Below the pieces are notes generated by a model that searched no databases, was not told the DNA's origin, and saw only the letters and a program-made list of their open reading frames with translations. Positions 1-7,077 of a stretch of 42,195 bases of DNA are shown here, piece after piece (the first letter of the stretch is position 1; each line of letters opens with the position of its first letter). Origin of the DNA: an uncultured Lachnospiraceae bacterium. Lineage in GTDB: Bacteria; Bacillota; Clostridia; Lachnospirales; Lachnospiraceae. The position numbers and the translations under genes are program-made. The stretch is from contig CAJTLX010000021.1 in the NCBI GenBank assembly GCA_910577165.1, positions 6,872-49,066 on the forward strand, given 5' to 3'.

Positions 1-187
1 CATGCACATCCCTCGGAGAGAACATATCGGAACGATATGGTATAATGTCGCCAGACATTATACCAGTGCTGATTTGCTTCCGACCGAAGGAAGGAAAATT
101 TCCAAAGCAAATCATGCACATCCCTCGGAGAGAACATATCGGAACGATATGGTATAATGTCGCCAGATATTATATCATAAAAAATTT
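1..187. repeat. Hairpin-rich intergenic repeat, two tandem copies (112-bp period)
   Basis: The sequence from 1 recurs from 113 with a 112-base period, so the window opens inside a tandem array. Each unit carries a perfect hairpin CATATCG/CGATATG (23-29 with 33-39), a second perfect hairpin of 12 bp with loop GCCA (38-49 with 54-65), and a core whose ends pair (GATTTGCTT 71-79 with AAGCAAATC 105-113). The core runs into the motif TGCACATCCCTCGGAG. Related copies occur at about 8131-8260 and, more diverged, at 19549-19670. No transposase is attached and no coding frame fits. It could be a REP/MITE-like repeat or a structured RNA element. Confidence 0.75.
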
Positions 188-223
188 TTTCTGAACAGAG
201 GAGTGGAGAGTAAACTGAAATTG

Positions 224-288
224 TCCCTAAATTTTGCTTGCCACAATATGTAAAATGGATTATACTATAATATAGTGATTTTTAGGGA
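224..288. promoter_or_regulatory. pta promoter flanked by an 8-bp inverted repeat
   Basis: TTGCCA (238-243), a 17-base spacer and TATACT (261-266) form a good sigma-A type promoter for pta-ackA. An overlapping TATAAT lies at 266-271. The promoter is bracketed by TCCCTAAA (224-231) and its exact complement TTTAGGGA (281-288). This could be an operator pair, or a stem in a transcript that starts further upstream. Confidence 0.6.
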
Positions 289-315
289 AATTTTCTGAAA
301 GGAGATAGAAAAAAG

Positions 316-1323
316 ATGAGTTTTATCGAGGAAATCAAGGAGAGGGCGCGAAAAAACAAGAAGACCATTGTTCTTCCGGAGTCGGAGGATCGCAGAATTT
401 ATGAGGCGGCGGCAAAGGTCTTGGATCAGGGGATCGCAAATGTGATTATTATCGGTAAAGATCAGGTGATCCGAAAGAAATCGACGGGCTTTGACATTTC
501 CGGCGCGACGCTTATCGATCCGGAAAAATTTGATCGCCTAGCGGAATATATTGGGAAGTTAGTGGAGATACGTAAAAGTAAGGGAATGACCGCGGAGATG
601 GCACAGGAAATCTTGCTGACAGACTACACGACTTTCGGCGTTATGATGGTGAAGATGGGAGATGCGGACGGCATGGTTTCTGGAGCTTGCCATTCTTCTG
701 CCAATACCCTGCGCCCATGTCTTCAGATTTTAAAGACCGCACCGGGGACAAAGCTTGTCTCGGCATTCTTTTTGATGATTGTGCCAAATTCTACCTTCGG
801 CGCGAAGGGAACCTTTGTTTTTGGAGATTGCGGCTTAAACCAGAACCCAAGCTCGGAGGAACTGGCAGCAATCGCGGAGTCCTCGGCGCGCAGTTTTGAG
901 CTTTTGACCGGAAAAGAGGCAAAGATTGCAATGCTCTCGCACTCGACAAAGGGCAGCGCGAAGCATGAGGATATTGATAAAGTGACAAGAGCCGTACAGA
1001 TTGCACACGAACAGTACCCGGATCTAAAAATTGACGGCGAACTGCAGCTTGATGCGGCAATTGTGCCGGAGGTGGCGGCGTTTAAAGCTTCGGGAAGTCC
1101 GGTTGCAGGAAAGGCAAACGTCTTGATTTTCCCGGATCTGGATGCGGGCAATATCGGCTACAAGCTGGTGGAACGTCTTGGCGGGGCGGAAGCTTACGGA
1201 CCTCTCACCCAGGGGATTGCCGCGCCGGTCAACGATCTCTCTCGCGGATGTAATGCGGATGATATTGTTGGTGTTGTAGCGATCACCGCAGTGCAGGCCG
1301 CTGCACAGGACTGGGGCGAATAA
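316..1323 (+). CDS. pta: Phosphate acetyltransferase
   Basis: Converts acetyl-CoA and phosphate to acetyl phosphate and CoA in the cytosol, the first step of acetate formation. The 335-residue product has the usual length of the short, single-domain Pta. It opens with the family-typical stretch containing KTIVLPESEDRRIYEAAA, has the DGMVSGACHSSANTLRP segment in the middle, and ends with the NDLSRGCNADDIV region that contributes to the active site. A clear AAAGGAGAT ribosome binding site precedes the ATG. ackA follows after 37 bases on the same strand, so the two are surely cotranscribed from the promoter at 238-266. Confidence 0.96.
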   Translation: MSFIEEIKERARKNKKTIVLPESEDRRIYEAAAKVLDQGIANVIIIGKDQVIRKKSTGFDISGATLIDPEKFDRLAEYIGKLVEIRKSKGMTAEMAQEILLTDYTTFGVMMVKMGDADGMVSGACHSSANTLRPCLQILKTAPGTKLVSAFFLMIVPNSTFGAKGTFVFGDCGLNQNPSSEELAAIAESSARSFELLTGKEAKIAMLSHSTKGSAKHEDIDKVTRAVQIAHEQYPDLKIDGELQLDAAIVPEVAAFKASGSPVAGKANVLIFPDLDAGNIGYKLVERLGGAEAYGPLTQGIAAPVNDLSRGCNADDIVGVVAITAVQAAAQDWGE

Positions 1324-1360
1324 TTGATATGGAAATATATGGAAGGAAGGCGTAAAGGAA

Positions 1361-2557
1361 ATGAAAATTTTAGTAATTAACTGTGGAAGTTCTTCGTTAA
1401 AATATCAGTTGATTGATTCAGAAGCGGAAGATGTACTTGCAGTTGGGCTGTGTGAGCGCATTGGGATTGATGGAAGATTGGTGCATACGCCAAACGGAGG
1501 AGAAAAGCGCGTCTTTGAAACTCCACTCCCCGATCATGAGGCGGCGGTGCAGGCGGTTCTTTCAGCACTGACAAATGGCGAGTACGGGGTAATTGACTCC
1601 CTCTCTCAGATTGATGCGGTTGGACATCGCGTTGTTCACGGGGGAGAGCGTTTTACAAGTTCGGTAGTAATTGACGATGCAGTGATCGCAGCGATAAGAG
1701 AGTGCAATGACCTGGCACCACTGCACAATCCGGCGAATTTGATCGGGATTGATGCGTGCCGCAAACTGATGCCTGGTGTGCTAATGGCAGCAGTATTTGA
1801 CACGGCATTTCACCAGACAATGCCGAAAAAGGCATACACCTACGCGTTGCCATATGAATATTATGATAAGTATAAACTGCGCCGCTATGGGTTCCACGGG
1901 ACAAGCCATCGCTATGTAAGTGAGCGTGCGGCAGCGATTGCTGGGCTTAACTACAAAGATTCGAGGATTATTGTCTGCCATCTTGGTAATGGCGCGAGCG
2001 TCTGTGCCGTATTAAACGGAAATTCCGTGGATACAAGTATGGGGCTTACACCACTTGAGGGTTTGGTTATGGGGACGCGTTCCGGCGATATCGATCCGGC
2101 AATCCTAGAGTTTATCGCAAAAAAAGAGGGAAAAACTTTAGAGGAAATAATGAATCTTCTCAACAAAAAATCCGGTGTGTACGGTCTTTCCGGTGTCTCA
2201 AGCGATTTTCGCGATCTGGAGGCAGCAGCGGGAGAAGGCAATGTGCGCGCGAAGGAAGCGACCGAAGTCTTTGTGTACCGTGTGGCAAAATATATCGGTG
2301 CCTATGCAGCAGTGATGAACGGGGTGGACGCAATTGCATTTACTGCGGGATTGGGAGAAAATGATAAGAAGATCCGTGCGCAGATATGTTCTTATCTAGG
2401 ATATCTTGGTGTTGAACTTGATGGGAGCCGCAACGATGTGCGTGCCAAAGAAACATTGATCTGCACGGATACATCGAAAGTGAAAGTACTTGTGGTTCCG
2501 ACAAATGAGGAGCTTGCAATTGCCAGGGATACAGCAGCTCTTGTCGGACAACATTAA
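1361..2557 (+). CDS. ackA: Acetate kinase
   Basis: Transfers phosphate from acetyl phosphate to ADP, giving acetate and ATP, and so completes the Pta-AckA pathway. The 398-residue length is normal for the family. The N-terminal ILVINCGSSSLKYQL motif of the ASKHA fold, the GHRVVHGGERF segment, RRYGFHGTSHRYV and the C-terminal FTAGLGEN nucleotide-binding segment are all present. The start is supported by an AGGAAGG-type site 10-15 bases upstream. It lies directly downstream of pta. A separate consensus promoter starts the next transcript after its stop. Confidence 0.97.
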   Translation: MKILVINCGSSSLKYQLIDSEAEDVLAVGLCERIGIDGRLVHTPNGGEKRVFETPLPDHEAAVQAVLSALTNGEYGVIDSLSQIDAVGHRVVHGGERFTSSVVIDDAVIAAIRECNDLAPLHNPANLIGIDACRKLMPGVLMAAVFDTAFHQTMPKKAYTYALPYEYYDKYKLRRYGFHGTSHRYVSERAAAIAGLNYKDSRIIVCHLGNGASVCAVLNGNSVDTSMGLTPLEGLVMGTRSGDIDPAILEFIAKKEGKTLEEIMNLLNKKSGVYGLSGVSSDFRDLEAAAGEGNVRAKEATEVFVYRVAKYIGAYAAVMNGVDAIAFTAGLGENDKKIRAQICSYLGYLGVELDGSRNDVRAKETLICTDTSKVKVLVVPTNEELAIARDTAALVGQH

Positions 2558-2597
2558 GGGAAGCTAAGGGCGTATATTTGCGCGCCAAAAAAATTAG

Positions 2598-2626
2598 TTG
2601 ACAAACCGGGCGGGGTTCGGTATAAT
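2598..2626 (+). promoter_or_regulatory. Consensus promoter for yceD-rpmF
   Basis: TTGACA (2598-2603), exactly 17 bases, TATAAT (2621-2626): a perfect sigma-A consensus, in keeping with strong constitutive expression of a ribosomal protein transcript. It lies about 50 bases upstream of the DUF177 start codon. Confidence 0.85.
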
Positions 2627-2677
2627 ACAAGCTGTGTCCGCAAAAAGGATAACTTATACGCAAAAGGCGGGAAAAGT

Positions 2678-3184
2678 ATGTTGATTAGCTTGGCAGAGGT
2701 GATGAACCGCAGAGGAGAAACCGTACAAGTTGAGGTAAATACTTCGTTTGACGTATTTAAGAGAAACGATGTGGATTATCCGATACGAAAAAAAACACCC
2801 GTCCGGTTGACGATGACAAGTCCGTCATCCAAGCGAGTTTTATTGCAGGCTGAGGCAGAGTATGTCCTGTCAGCTCCATGCGATCGCTGTCTTAGGGAGG
2901 TGGAGTTTCCATTTGAGATACGCCGTACTCTGGAGATTGATTTTTCAAAATCAGAGGAAGAGATGTCCTTTCTCTTAGGTTATGAGCTGGATGTGGATCG
3001 CTTTGTCTTTGAGGAAATTTTGATTGCATTTCCGACCAAGATACTCTGCAATGAAGATTGCAAAGGTATTTGCAATGTCTGCGGTGCCGATTTAAATGCG
3101 GGGGAGTGCGGTTGCGACCGGACGGTGATTGACCCGCGTATGGCGGCAGTGCAGGATATTTTTAAGAATTTTGCGAGCGAATAA
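2678..3184 (+). CDS. yceD: DUF177 / YceD family protein
   Basis: Family members sit next to rpmF in most bacteria and are linked to 23S rRNA accumulation; the molecular function is not settled. The 168-residue product carries the family's cysteine pairs: CDRCLREVEF in the middle, and a C-terminal cluster (CNEDCKGICNVCGADL, then CGCD) that probably binds zinc. It starts at an ATG preceded by AGGCGGG and ends 17 bases before rpmF, so the two form an operon from the promoter at 2598. Confidence 0.88.
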   Translation: MLISLAEVMNRRGETVQVEVNTSFDVFKRNDVDYPIRKKTPVRLTMTSPSSKRVLLQAEAEYVLSAPCDRCLREVEFPFEIRRTLEIDFSKSEEEMSFLLGYELDVDRFVFEEILIAFPTKILCNEDCKGICNVCGADLNAGECGCDRTVIDPRMAAVQDIFKNFASE

Positions 3185-3201
3185 AAAGGAGGTGGAAAGA
3201 T

Positions 3202-3387
3202 ATGGGAGCTATTTGTCCAAAGAATAAACATTCAAAGGCAAGACGTGACAGCCGCAGAGCGAACTGGAAAATGTCCGTTCCGGGTTTAGTAAAATGCAGC
3301 AACTGTGGTGAACTTATGGTACCGCACAGAGTCTGCAAGGCTTGTGGTTCGTACAACAAAAAGAAAATCATTACCACTGCAGAGTAA
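3202..3387 (+). CDS. rpmF: 50S ribosomal protein L32
   Basis: Small zinc-ribbon protein of the large ribosomal subunit. The 61-residue product begins MGAICPKNKHSKARRDSRRA, typical of L32. It has two CxxC knuckles (CSNCGE and CKACGSY) in the C-terminal half for zinc. A strong AAAGGAGGTGG site precedes it. A strong intrinsic terminator follows at once. In many Firmicutes rpmF is followed by plsX-acpP; here the synteny is broken by the terminator and an AT-rich island. Confidence 0.97.
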   Translation: MGAICPKNKHSKARRDSRRANWKMSVPGLVKCSNCGELMVPHRVCKACGSYNKKKIITTAE

Positions 3388-3393
3388 TGATTT

Positions 3394-3429
3394 AACCCGG
3401 AAATTCAATAGATTTCCGGGTTTTTTTTT
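3394..3429 (+). terminator. Intrinsic terminator after rpmF
   Basis: AACCCGGAAAT (3394-3404) pairs perfectly with ATTTCCGGGTT (3412-3422) around a 7-base loop and runs into nine T residues. It closes the yceD-rpmF transcript. Confidence 0.92.
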
Positions 3430-3445
3430 GAGCGGAAACTCTCTT

Positions 3446-3771
3446 CTACCCGATTGAGCCAGGAATCTCAAATAACCATCTTAACAGCATCCGCACCCAA
3501 TTTTTTAATCGATCAGGGGCGAGAGAGGGGAGAATATCATATTTAAAAAAGGAGATGCGATTTTGTATTGAGGCGAAACTTGCATAGGCAAGACGATTTT
3601 TCCTCCTGGTTCTGCTCACACAACAAGTCCAGTTTTTCAACGGTAAAATCTCCTTCAAACAGACGGGGGAGGGCAAAGAGATCCGAATCAAAAAACAATA
3701 CTTTTTCTGTGGGGATATCAAATGCGGAAAAGCATTCTTTAAAAGAGGGAATGATTTGTTTAAAATGTAGC
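3446..3771 (-). pseudogene. Unknown small gene, apparently frameshifted
   Basis: Read on the minus strand from an ATG at 3771 (after ACGAGG), the frame begins MLHFKQIIPSFKECF, continues through FFDSDLFALPRLFEGDFTVEKL, and stops early at 3543. The other frame carries a convincing C-terminus (FFKYDILPSLAPDRLKNW, then WVRMLLRWLFEIPGSIG) ending at 3446. Removing one base from the five-A run at 3597-3601 (T on the plus strand) joins the two into about 108 residues. I do not recognise the family. It is probably cotranscribed with the small gene at 3878-4150. A sequencing error in the homopolymer is equally possible. Confidence 0.5.
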
Positions 3772-3877
3772 ATAAAAAACCTCGTTTCTGTAATAAAAAG
3801 AAGAAAAAGCAGATATAAAAATATCCGCTTTCTATACTTGAAAATTCTTCTTAAATTTGGAGTATGGTACATCCATA

Positions 3878-4150
3878 TTATTTAGATTTTGATTTTTTTG
3901 GAGACTGTGCAGATTTTTGTGCCCGCAACATCATAATCTGGATATTCTTAGAGCGGTTGGCATATTCTAAGGAAGCAATTTGATGATTTAGAACGTCAAT
4001 GGTGTTTAACAACCTTCCCATTTTGTCCGCCTTTCTCACGGTAGTTTCTGATACATCAAGAATATCTGAAAGAAGACTAAATTGTTCTCCATGCAAATCC
4101 ATTCTTGCGATGCTCTTTTTTTGATCAGTAGAAATTTTTTCTCTTGCCAT
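3878..4150 (-). CDS. Small unknown protein with possible HTH and coiled coil
   Basis: A 90-residue product that I do not recognise. The ATG at 4150 is preceded by a good AAAGGAGGGA site, which supports it being real. Residues about 25-45 (FSLLSDILDVSETTVRKADK) look like a helix-turn-helix. The next 30 residues are heptad-like and helical (LLNTIDVLNHQIASLEYANR). The tail is very basic (SPKKSKSK), so nucleic-acid binding is plausible. It points away from the restriction system, with 257 bases of AT-rich DNA between, and towards the frameshifted gene at 3446-3771. A role as control protein for the restriction system is possible but not shown. Confidence 0.6.
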   Translation of the reverse strand: MAREKISTDQKKSIARMDLHGEQFSLLSDILDVSETTVRKADKMGRLLNTIDVLNHQIASLEYANRSKNIQIMMLRAQKSAQSPKKSKSK

Positions 4151-4337
4151 AAAATCCCTCCTTTTTCTTGTGTTTTTATTTTATCAAACGGCGGGGAAAA
4201 AGTCAAGGCGGGAATTTAGAGCCAGTTTTGATTCTAAAAAAATTTTATAAAAAAATTATTCGTAGGGAGGATTACCATTCAATAGAAATAAAGCTATAGA
4301 AAAAATTAAGCTTCAGAACTAAAATTCTTCAAAACGG

Positions 4338-4366
4338 TTGCAAACAAGTTCACTTTATGGTATAGT
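4338..4366 (+). promoter_or_regulatory. Promoter of the restriction-modification operon
   Basis: TTGCAA (4338-4343), 17 bases, TATAGT (4361-4366). Downstream, AATAAC (4374-4379) can pair with GTTATT (4396-4401), placing the GAAAGG ribosome binding site (4391-4396) in or beside a small hairpin. That might limit endonuclease translation. The rest of 4151-4337 is AT-rich and shows nothing I can name. Confidence 0.65.
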
Positions 4367-4407
4367 ATATAAGAATAACTATTAAAAACAGAAAGGTTAT
4401 TTTATAT

Positions 4408-5247
4408 ATGAATATTATAAATGCTATTATAAACCTTGTTCAAAATCCTATAACACAATTGGTCAATTATAGTCAGGGCAGAAATAGAGCAAACAGCATG
4501 GGGGATGCTTTAGAAGAATATATCAAAGATATTTTTTCAAATTCTTTTGGTATGTCAGGAACAGAACGGCTTGAACGCATTAGTTCTGTTTTTTCTTATT
4601 TGGGCAATAATTCAAATCCTCCAGATGCCATGTTAAAACACGGTGATGCAATAGAGGTCAAAAAGATCGAAAGTGATAATGCTGCCCTTGCTTTAAATAG
4701 TAGCTACCCTAAACATACAGTTCTTTCATCAAGTTCTATGATTTCATCAGCATGTAAAACTGCTGAAGATTGGACAGAAAAGGATATTATTTATGCTGTC
4801 GGCGTTGTTAAACAAAATCACCTCAAACACTTATGTATGGTTTATGGGCTTGATTATTGTGCTTCAGACGAATGTTATAGCCGCATAAAAAATATTATCA
4901 AAACAGGGGTTGAAGCTATTCCAGGGATTGACTTTGCTGAAAGCAAAGAATTGGGTCACATCAACAAAATTGATCCGCTTGGCATTACATATATGCGCAT
5001 CAGAGGGATGTGGGGGATTGAAAATCCTTGGAAAGTGTTTAGCTATGTTTATACTCGTGATATGTCAAAAGAATTTACATTTATGTGTATTATCAATGAT
5101 AAAAAATGGAATAGTTTTTCAAATATTGATGAATTGCTTCAACTTGCAAACAGAGTTCCCGCATTGACTATATCAAACATAAAAGTAAAAAATCCTGATA
5201 ACCCAGCTCAACTCAATAAGGCAAAATTAATTAGCTACTATATGTAA
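4408..5247 (+). CDS. Type II restriction endonuclease, NgoPII-like (predicted GGCC)
   Basis: Predicted to cut double-stranded DNA at GGCC. The 279-residue product resembles the NgoPII endonuclease family from the first residues (MNIINAIINLVQNP, then GRNRANSMGDALEEYIKD). It has a PD-(D/E)xK-type core around residues 73-87: PPDAMLKHGDAIEVKK, where D and the ExK of EVKK are the likely metal ligands and catalytic lysine. The adjacent methyltransferase looks like M.HaeIII, and NgoPII and HaeIII share the GGCC target, so the two predictions agree. Codon use is AT-rich compared with the flanking housekeeping genes, which suggests acquisition. The reading frame is intact. The methylase gene starts 18 bases downstream. 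Confidence 0.85.
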   Translation: MNIINAIINLVQNPITQLVNYSQGRNRANSMGDALEEYIKDIFSNSFGMSGTERLERISSVFSYLGNNSNPPDAMLKHGDAIEVKKIESDNAALALNSSYPKHTVLSSSSMISSACKTAEDWTEKDIIYAVGVVKQNHLKHLCMVYGLDYCASDECYSRIKNIIKTGVEAIPGIDFAESKELGHINKIDPLGITYMRIRGMWGIENPWKVFSYVYTRDMSKEFTFMCIINDKKWNSFSNIDELLQLANRVPALTISNIKVKNPDNPAQLNKAKLISYYM

Positions 5248-5265
5248 AAATGTAAGGGGGATATT

Positions 5266-6258
5266 ATGAAATTGATAAGTCTTTTTAGTGGATGTGGTGG
5301 TTTAGATTTAGGCTTTAAAAAAGCAGGATTTGAAATTTCTGTAGCAAATGAGTATGATAAAACGATATGGGAAACGTTTAAAGTAAATCATCCTCAAACA
5401 CATTTGATAGAGGGGGATATTCGCAATATAAAAGAAGCTGATTTTCCAGATGGGATTGATGGAATTATAGGTGGTCCTCCTTGTCAATCATGGTCAGAAG
5501 CAGGAACTTTACGCGGTATAAATGACGAAAGAGGGCAGCTTTTCTTTGAATATATTCGCATTTTACAAAATAAGCAACCTAAATTTTTTTTAGCTGAAAA
5601 TGTTAGTGGTATGTTGGCAAACAGACATTCAGAAGCAGTGAAGAACATTATATCCATGTTTGAAAAATGTGGTTATAATGTTTCTGTCACTCTTGTGAAT
5701 GCTAAAGACTATGGAGTTGCACAAGAAAGAAAACGTGTATTTTATATAGGTTTTAGAAAAGATTTAGGTGTTGACTTTGTGTTTCCCCATGGATCAACAG
5801 AAAAAGCAGAAGATAAAATTACCCTACGTGATATTATATGGGATTTACAAGAAACTGCAGTTTCAGCAAGCGAGAAAAATCAACATAATCCGCAGGCAAT
5901 CAATAATAACGAATATTTTATTGGTGCATATTCTCCTATTTTTATGAGTAGAAACAGGGTTAAGTCATGGGACGAACAGGCTTTTACTGTACAGGCATCA
6001 GGGCGGCAGTGTCAACTTCACCCGCAGGCACCTAAAATGGTTAAAATAGGGAAAAATACTTGTTGTTTTGTAGAAGAAAAGAAAAGTTTGTATAGACGAA
6101 TGACAATTAGAGAAATTGCAAGAATACAGGGGTTCCCAGATAGTTTTCAATTTATTTATTCGAACATAAATAACGCATATAAAATGATTGGAAATGCTGT
6201 CCCTGTCAATCTTGCTTATGAAGTAGCTTGTGCTATTAAACAAATTTTAGAAAAATAA
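5266..6258 (+). CDS. DNA (cytosine-5) methyltransferase, M.HaeIII-like
   Basis: Expected to methylate the inner cytosine of GGCC and protect host DNA from the neighbouring nuclease. The 330-residue product has all C5-methylase landmarks: motif I FSGCGGLDLGF, motif IV GGPPCQSW with the catalytic Cys, ENVSG (VI), QERKRVFYIGF (VIII) and a C-terminal GNAVPVNLAYE (X). The region between VIII and X, with FMSRNRVKSW and FTVQASGRQCQLHPQAPKM, matches my recollection of the M.HaeIII target recognition domain. It is AT-rich like its partner. A GGGGG-type site lies before the ATG. The order nuclease-then-methylase from one promoter is unusual but occurs. Confidence 0.93.
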   Translation: MKLISLFSGCGGLDLGFKKAGFEISVANEYDKTIWETFKVNHPQTHLIEGDIRNIKEADFPDGIDGIIGGPPCQSWSEAGTLRGINDERGQLFFEYIRILQNKQPKFFLAENVSGMLANRHSEAVKNIISMFEKCGYNVSVTLVNAKDYGVAQERKRVFYIGFRKDLGVDFVFPHGSTEKAEDKITLRDIIWDLQETAVSASEKNQHNPQAINNNEYFIGAYSPIFMSRNRVKSWDEQAFTVQASGRQCQLHPQAPKMVKIGKNTCCFVEEKKSLYRRMTIREIARIQGFPDSFQFIYSNINNAYKMIGNAVPVNLAYEVACAIKQILEK

Positions 6259-6283
6259 AAAATATGGCGATTCAAAAAAGTTA

Positions 6284-6331
6284 GGGTGCATTTATAATTG
6301 AAAAATCATAGATGCACCCCTTGTTTATTTT
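6284..6331 (+). terminator. Terminator after the methylase gene
   Basis: GGGTGCAT (6284-6291) pairs with ATGCACCC (6312-6319), with extra TAT/ATA pairing inside the loop, followed by a T-rich stretch to 6331. It marks the end of the AT-rich island. Confidence 0.75.
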
Positions 6332-6383
6332 TGCAATATTTGCAATCCAGAACAATATATCCAATATAAGAATATATTTATAC

Positions 6384-6413
6384 TTGACGATGATCGGATA
6401 AAATGACTATAAT
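6384..6413 (+). promoter_or_regulatory. Promoter of ruvAB
   Basis: TTGACG (6384-6389), 18 bases, TATAAT (6408-6413), about 35 bases before the ruvA start. I see no SOS (LexA/DinR) box in the short leader. Confidence 0.75.
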
Positions 6414-6448
6414 AGAAGCTGAAAATTCACAGAGAAATGAGGGGGGAC

Positions 6449-7057
6449 ATGATAGCATTTATCCGGGGAGAATTGGCGGAGAAAACAGAAAATTCAGTTG
6501 TGATTGAATGTGGTGGGATCGGGTATGAGGTAATTGTGCCGGGAAAAGTACTTGAAAATTTGCCGGGATGTGGGACACAGGTCAAGCTTTATACCTATAT
6601 GCAGGTGCGTGAGGATGGTGTGTCGCTGTTTGGTTTTTTGGAGAGAGAAGAGCGGTTAGCTTTTCGGCTGCTTATTGGGGTGAGCGGGATAGGTCCAAAG
6701 GGGGCAGTCGGGATATTGTCCGCGCTCTCAGTGGACGATCTGCGCTTTGCTGTGCTGGCGGAAGACGAAAAAACCATTTCTAAAGCACCGGGGATTGGCA
6801 CAAAGACTGCAAAAAAAATGATTCTTGAATTGAAAGATAAGTTCCGGTTAGAAGATGCATTTGAACAAAAACTTTCGCGCGCAGAGAAGGAGGGGCAGGA
6901 TAAAAATTCTTATCGGCAGGCGGTATTAGAAACCATTCAGGCGTTGGAGGCACTCGGATTTTCTGGCACACAGGCAAAGCATATGGTAAATGGTGTGGAG
7001 GGAGTGGAAAAAATGACTGTGGATGAGATGTTGAGGGCAGCATTAAAGAAAGCATAG
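6449..7057 (+). CDS. ruvA: Holliday junction DNA helicase subunit RuvA
   Basis: Binds four-way junctions as a tetramer and loads RuvB for branch migration in recombinational repair. I chose the ATG at 6449 (MIAFIRGELAEKTE), which matches the family's N-terminus and has a GGGGGG site 3-8 bases upstream. An upstream in-frame ATG at 6437 lacks a good site. The 202 residues comprise an N-terminal OB fold (with GGIGYEVIVPG), two helix-hairpin-helix motifs (LIGVSGIGPKGAVGILSAL and APGIGTKTAKKMILELKDK) and the C-terminal RuvB-binding domain. ruvB follows after 20 bases. Confidence 0.95.
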   Translation: MIAFIRGELAEKTENSVVIECGGIGYEVIVPGKVLENLPGCGTQVKLYTYMQVREDGVSLFGFLEREERLAFRLLIGVSGIGPKGAVGILSALSVDDLRFAVLAEDEKTISKAPGIGTKTAKKMILELKDKFRLEDAFEQKLSRAEKEGQDKNSYRQAVLETIQALEALGFSGTQAKHMVNGVEGVEKMTVDEMLRAALKKA

Positions 7058-7077
7058 GCGGACGGGGGAGGTTTTTT

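Noticed and set aside
38..49. TGGTATAAT in the hairpin repeats as an extended -10 promoter
   Set aside because: The bases are fully explained by the hairpin, the motif covaries with its partner strand, and no suitable -35 is seen at the right distance.
3568..3885. Plus-strand open frame of 105 codons in the island
   Set aside because: The minus-strand frames over the same bases have a better start, a more protein-like composition and an upstream neighbour with a strong ribosome binding site.
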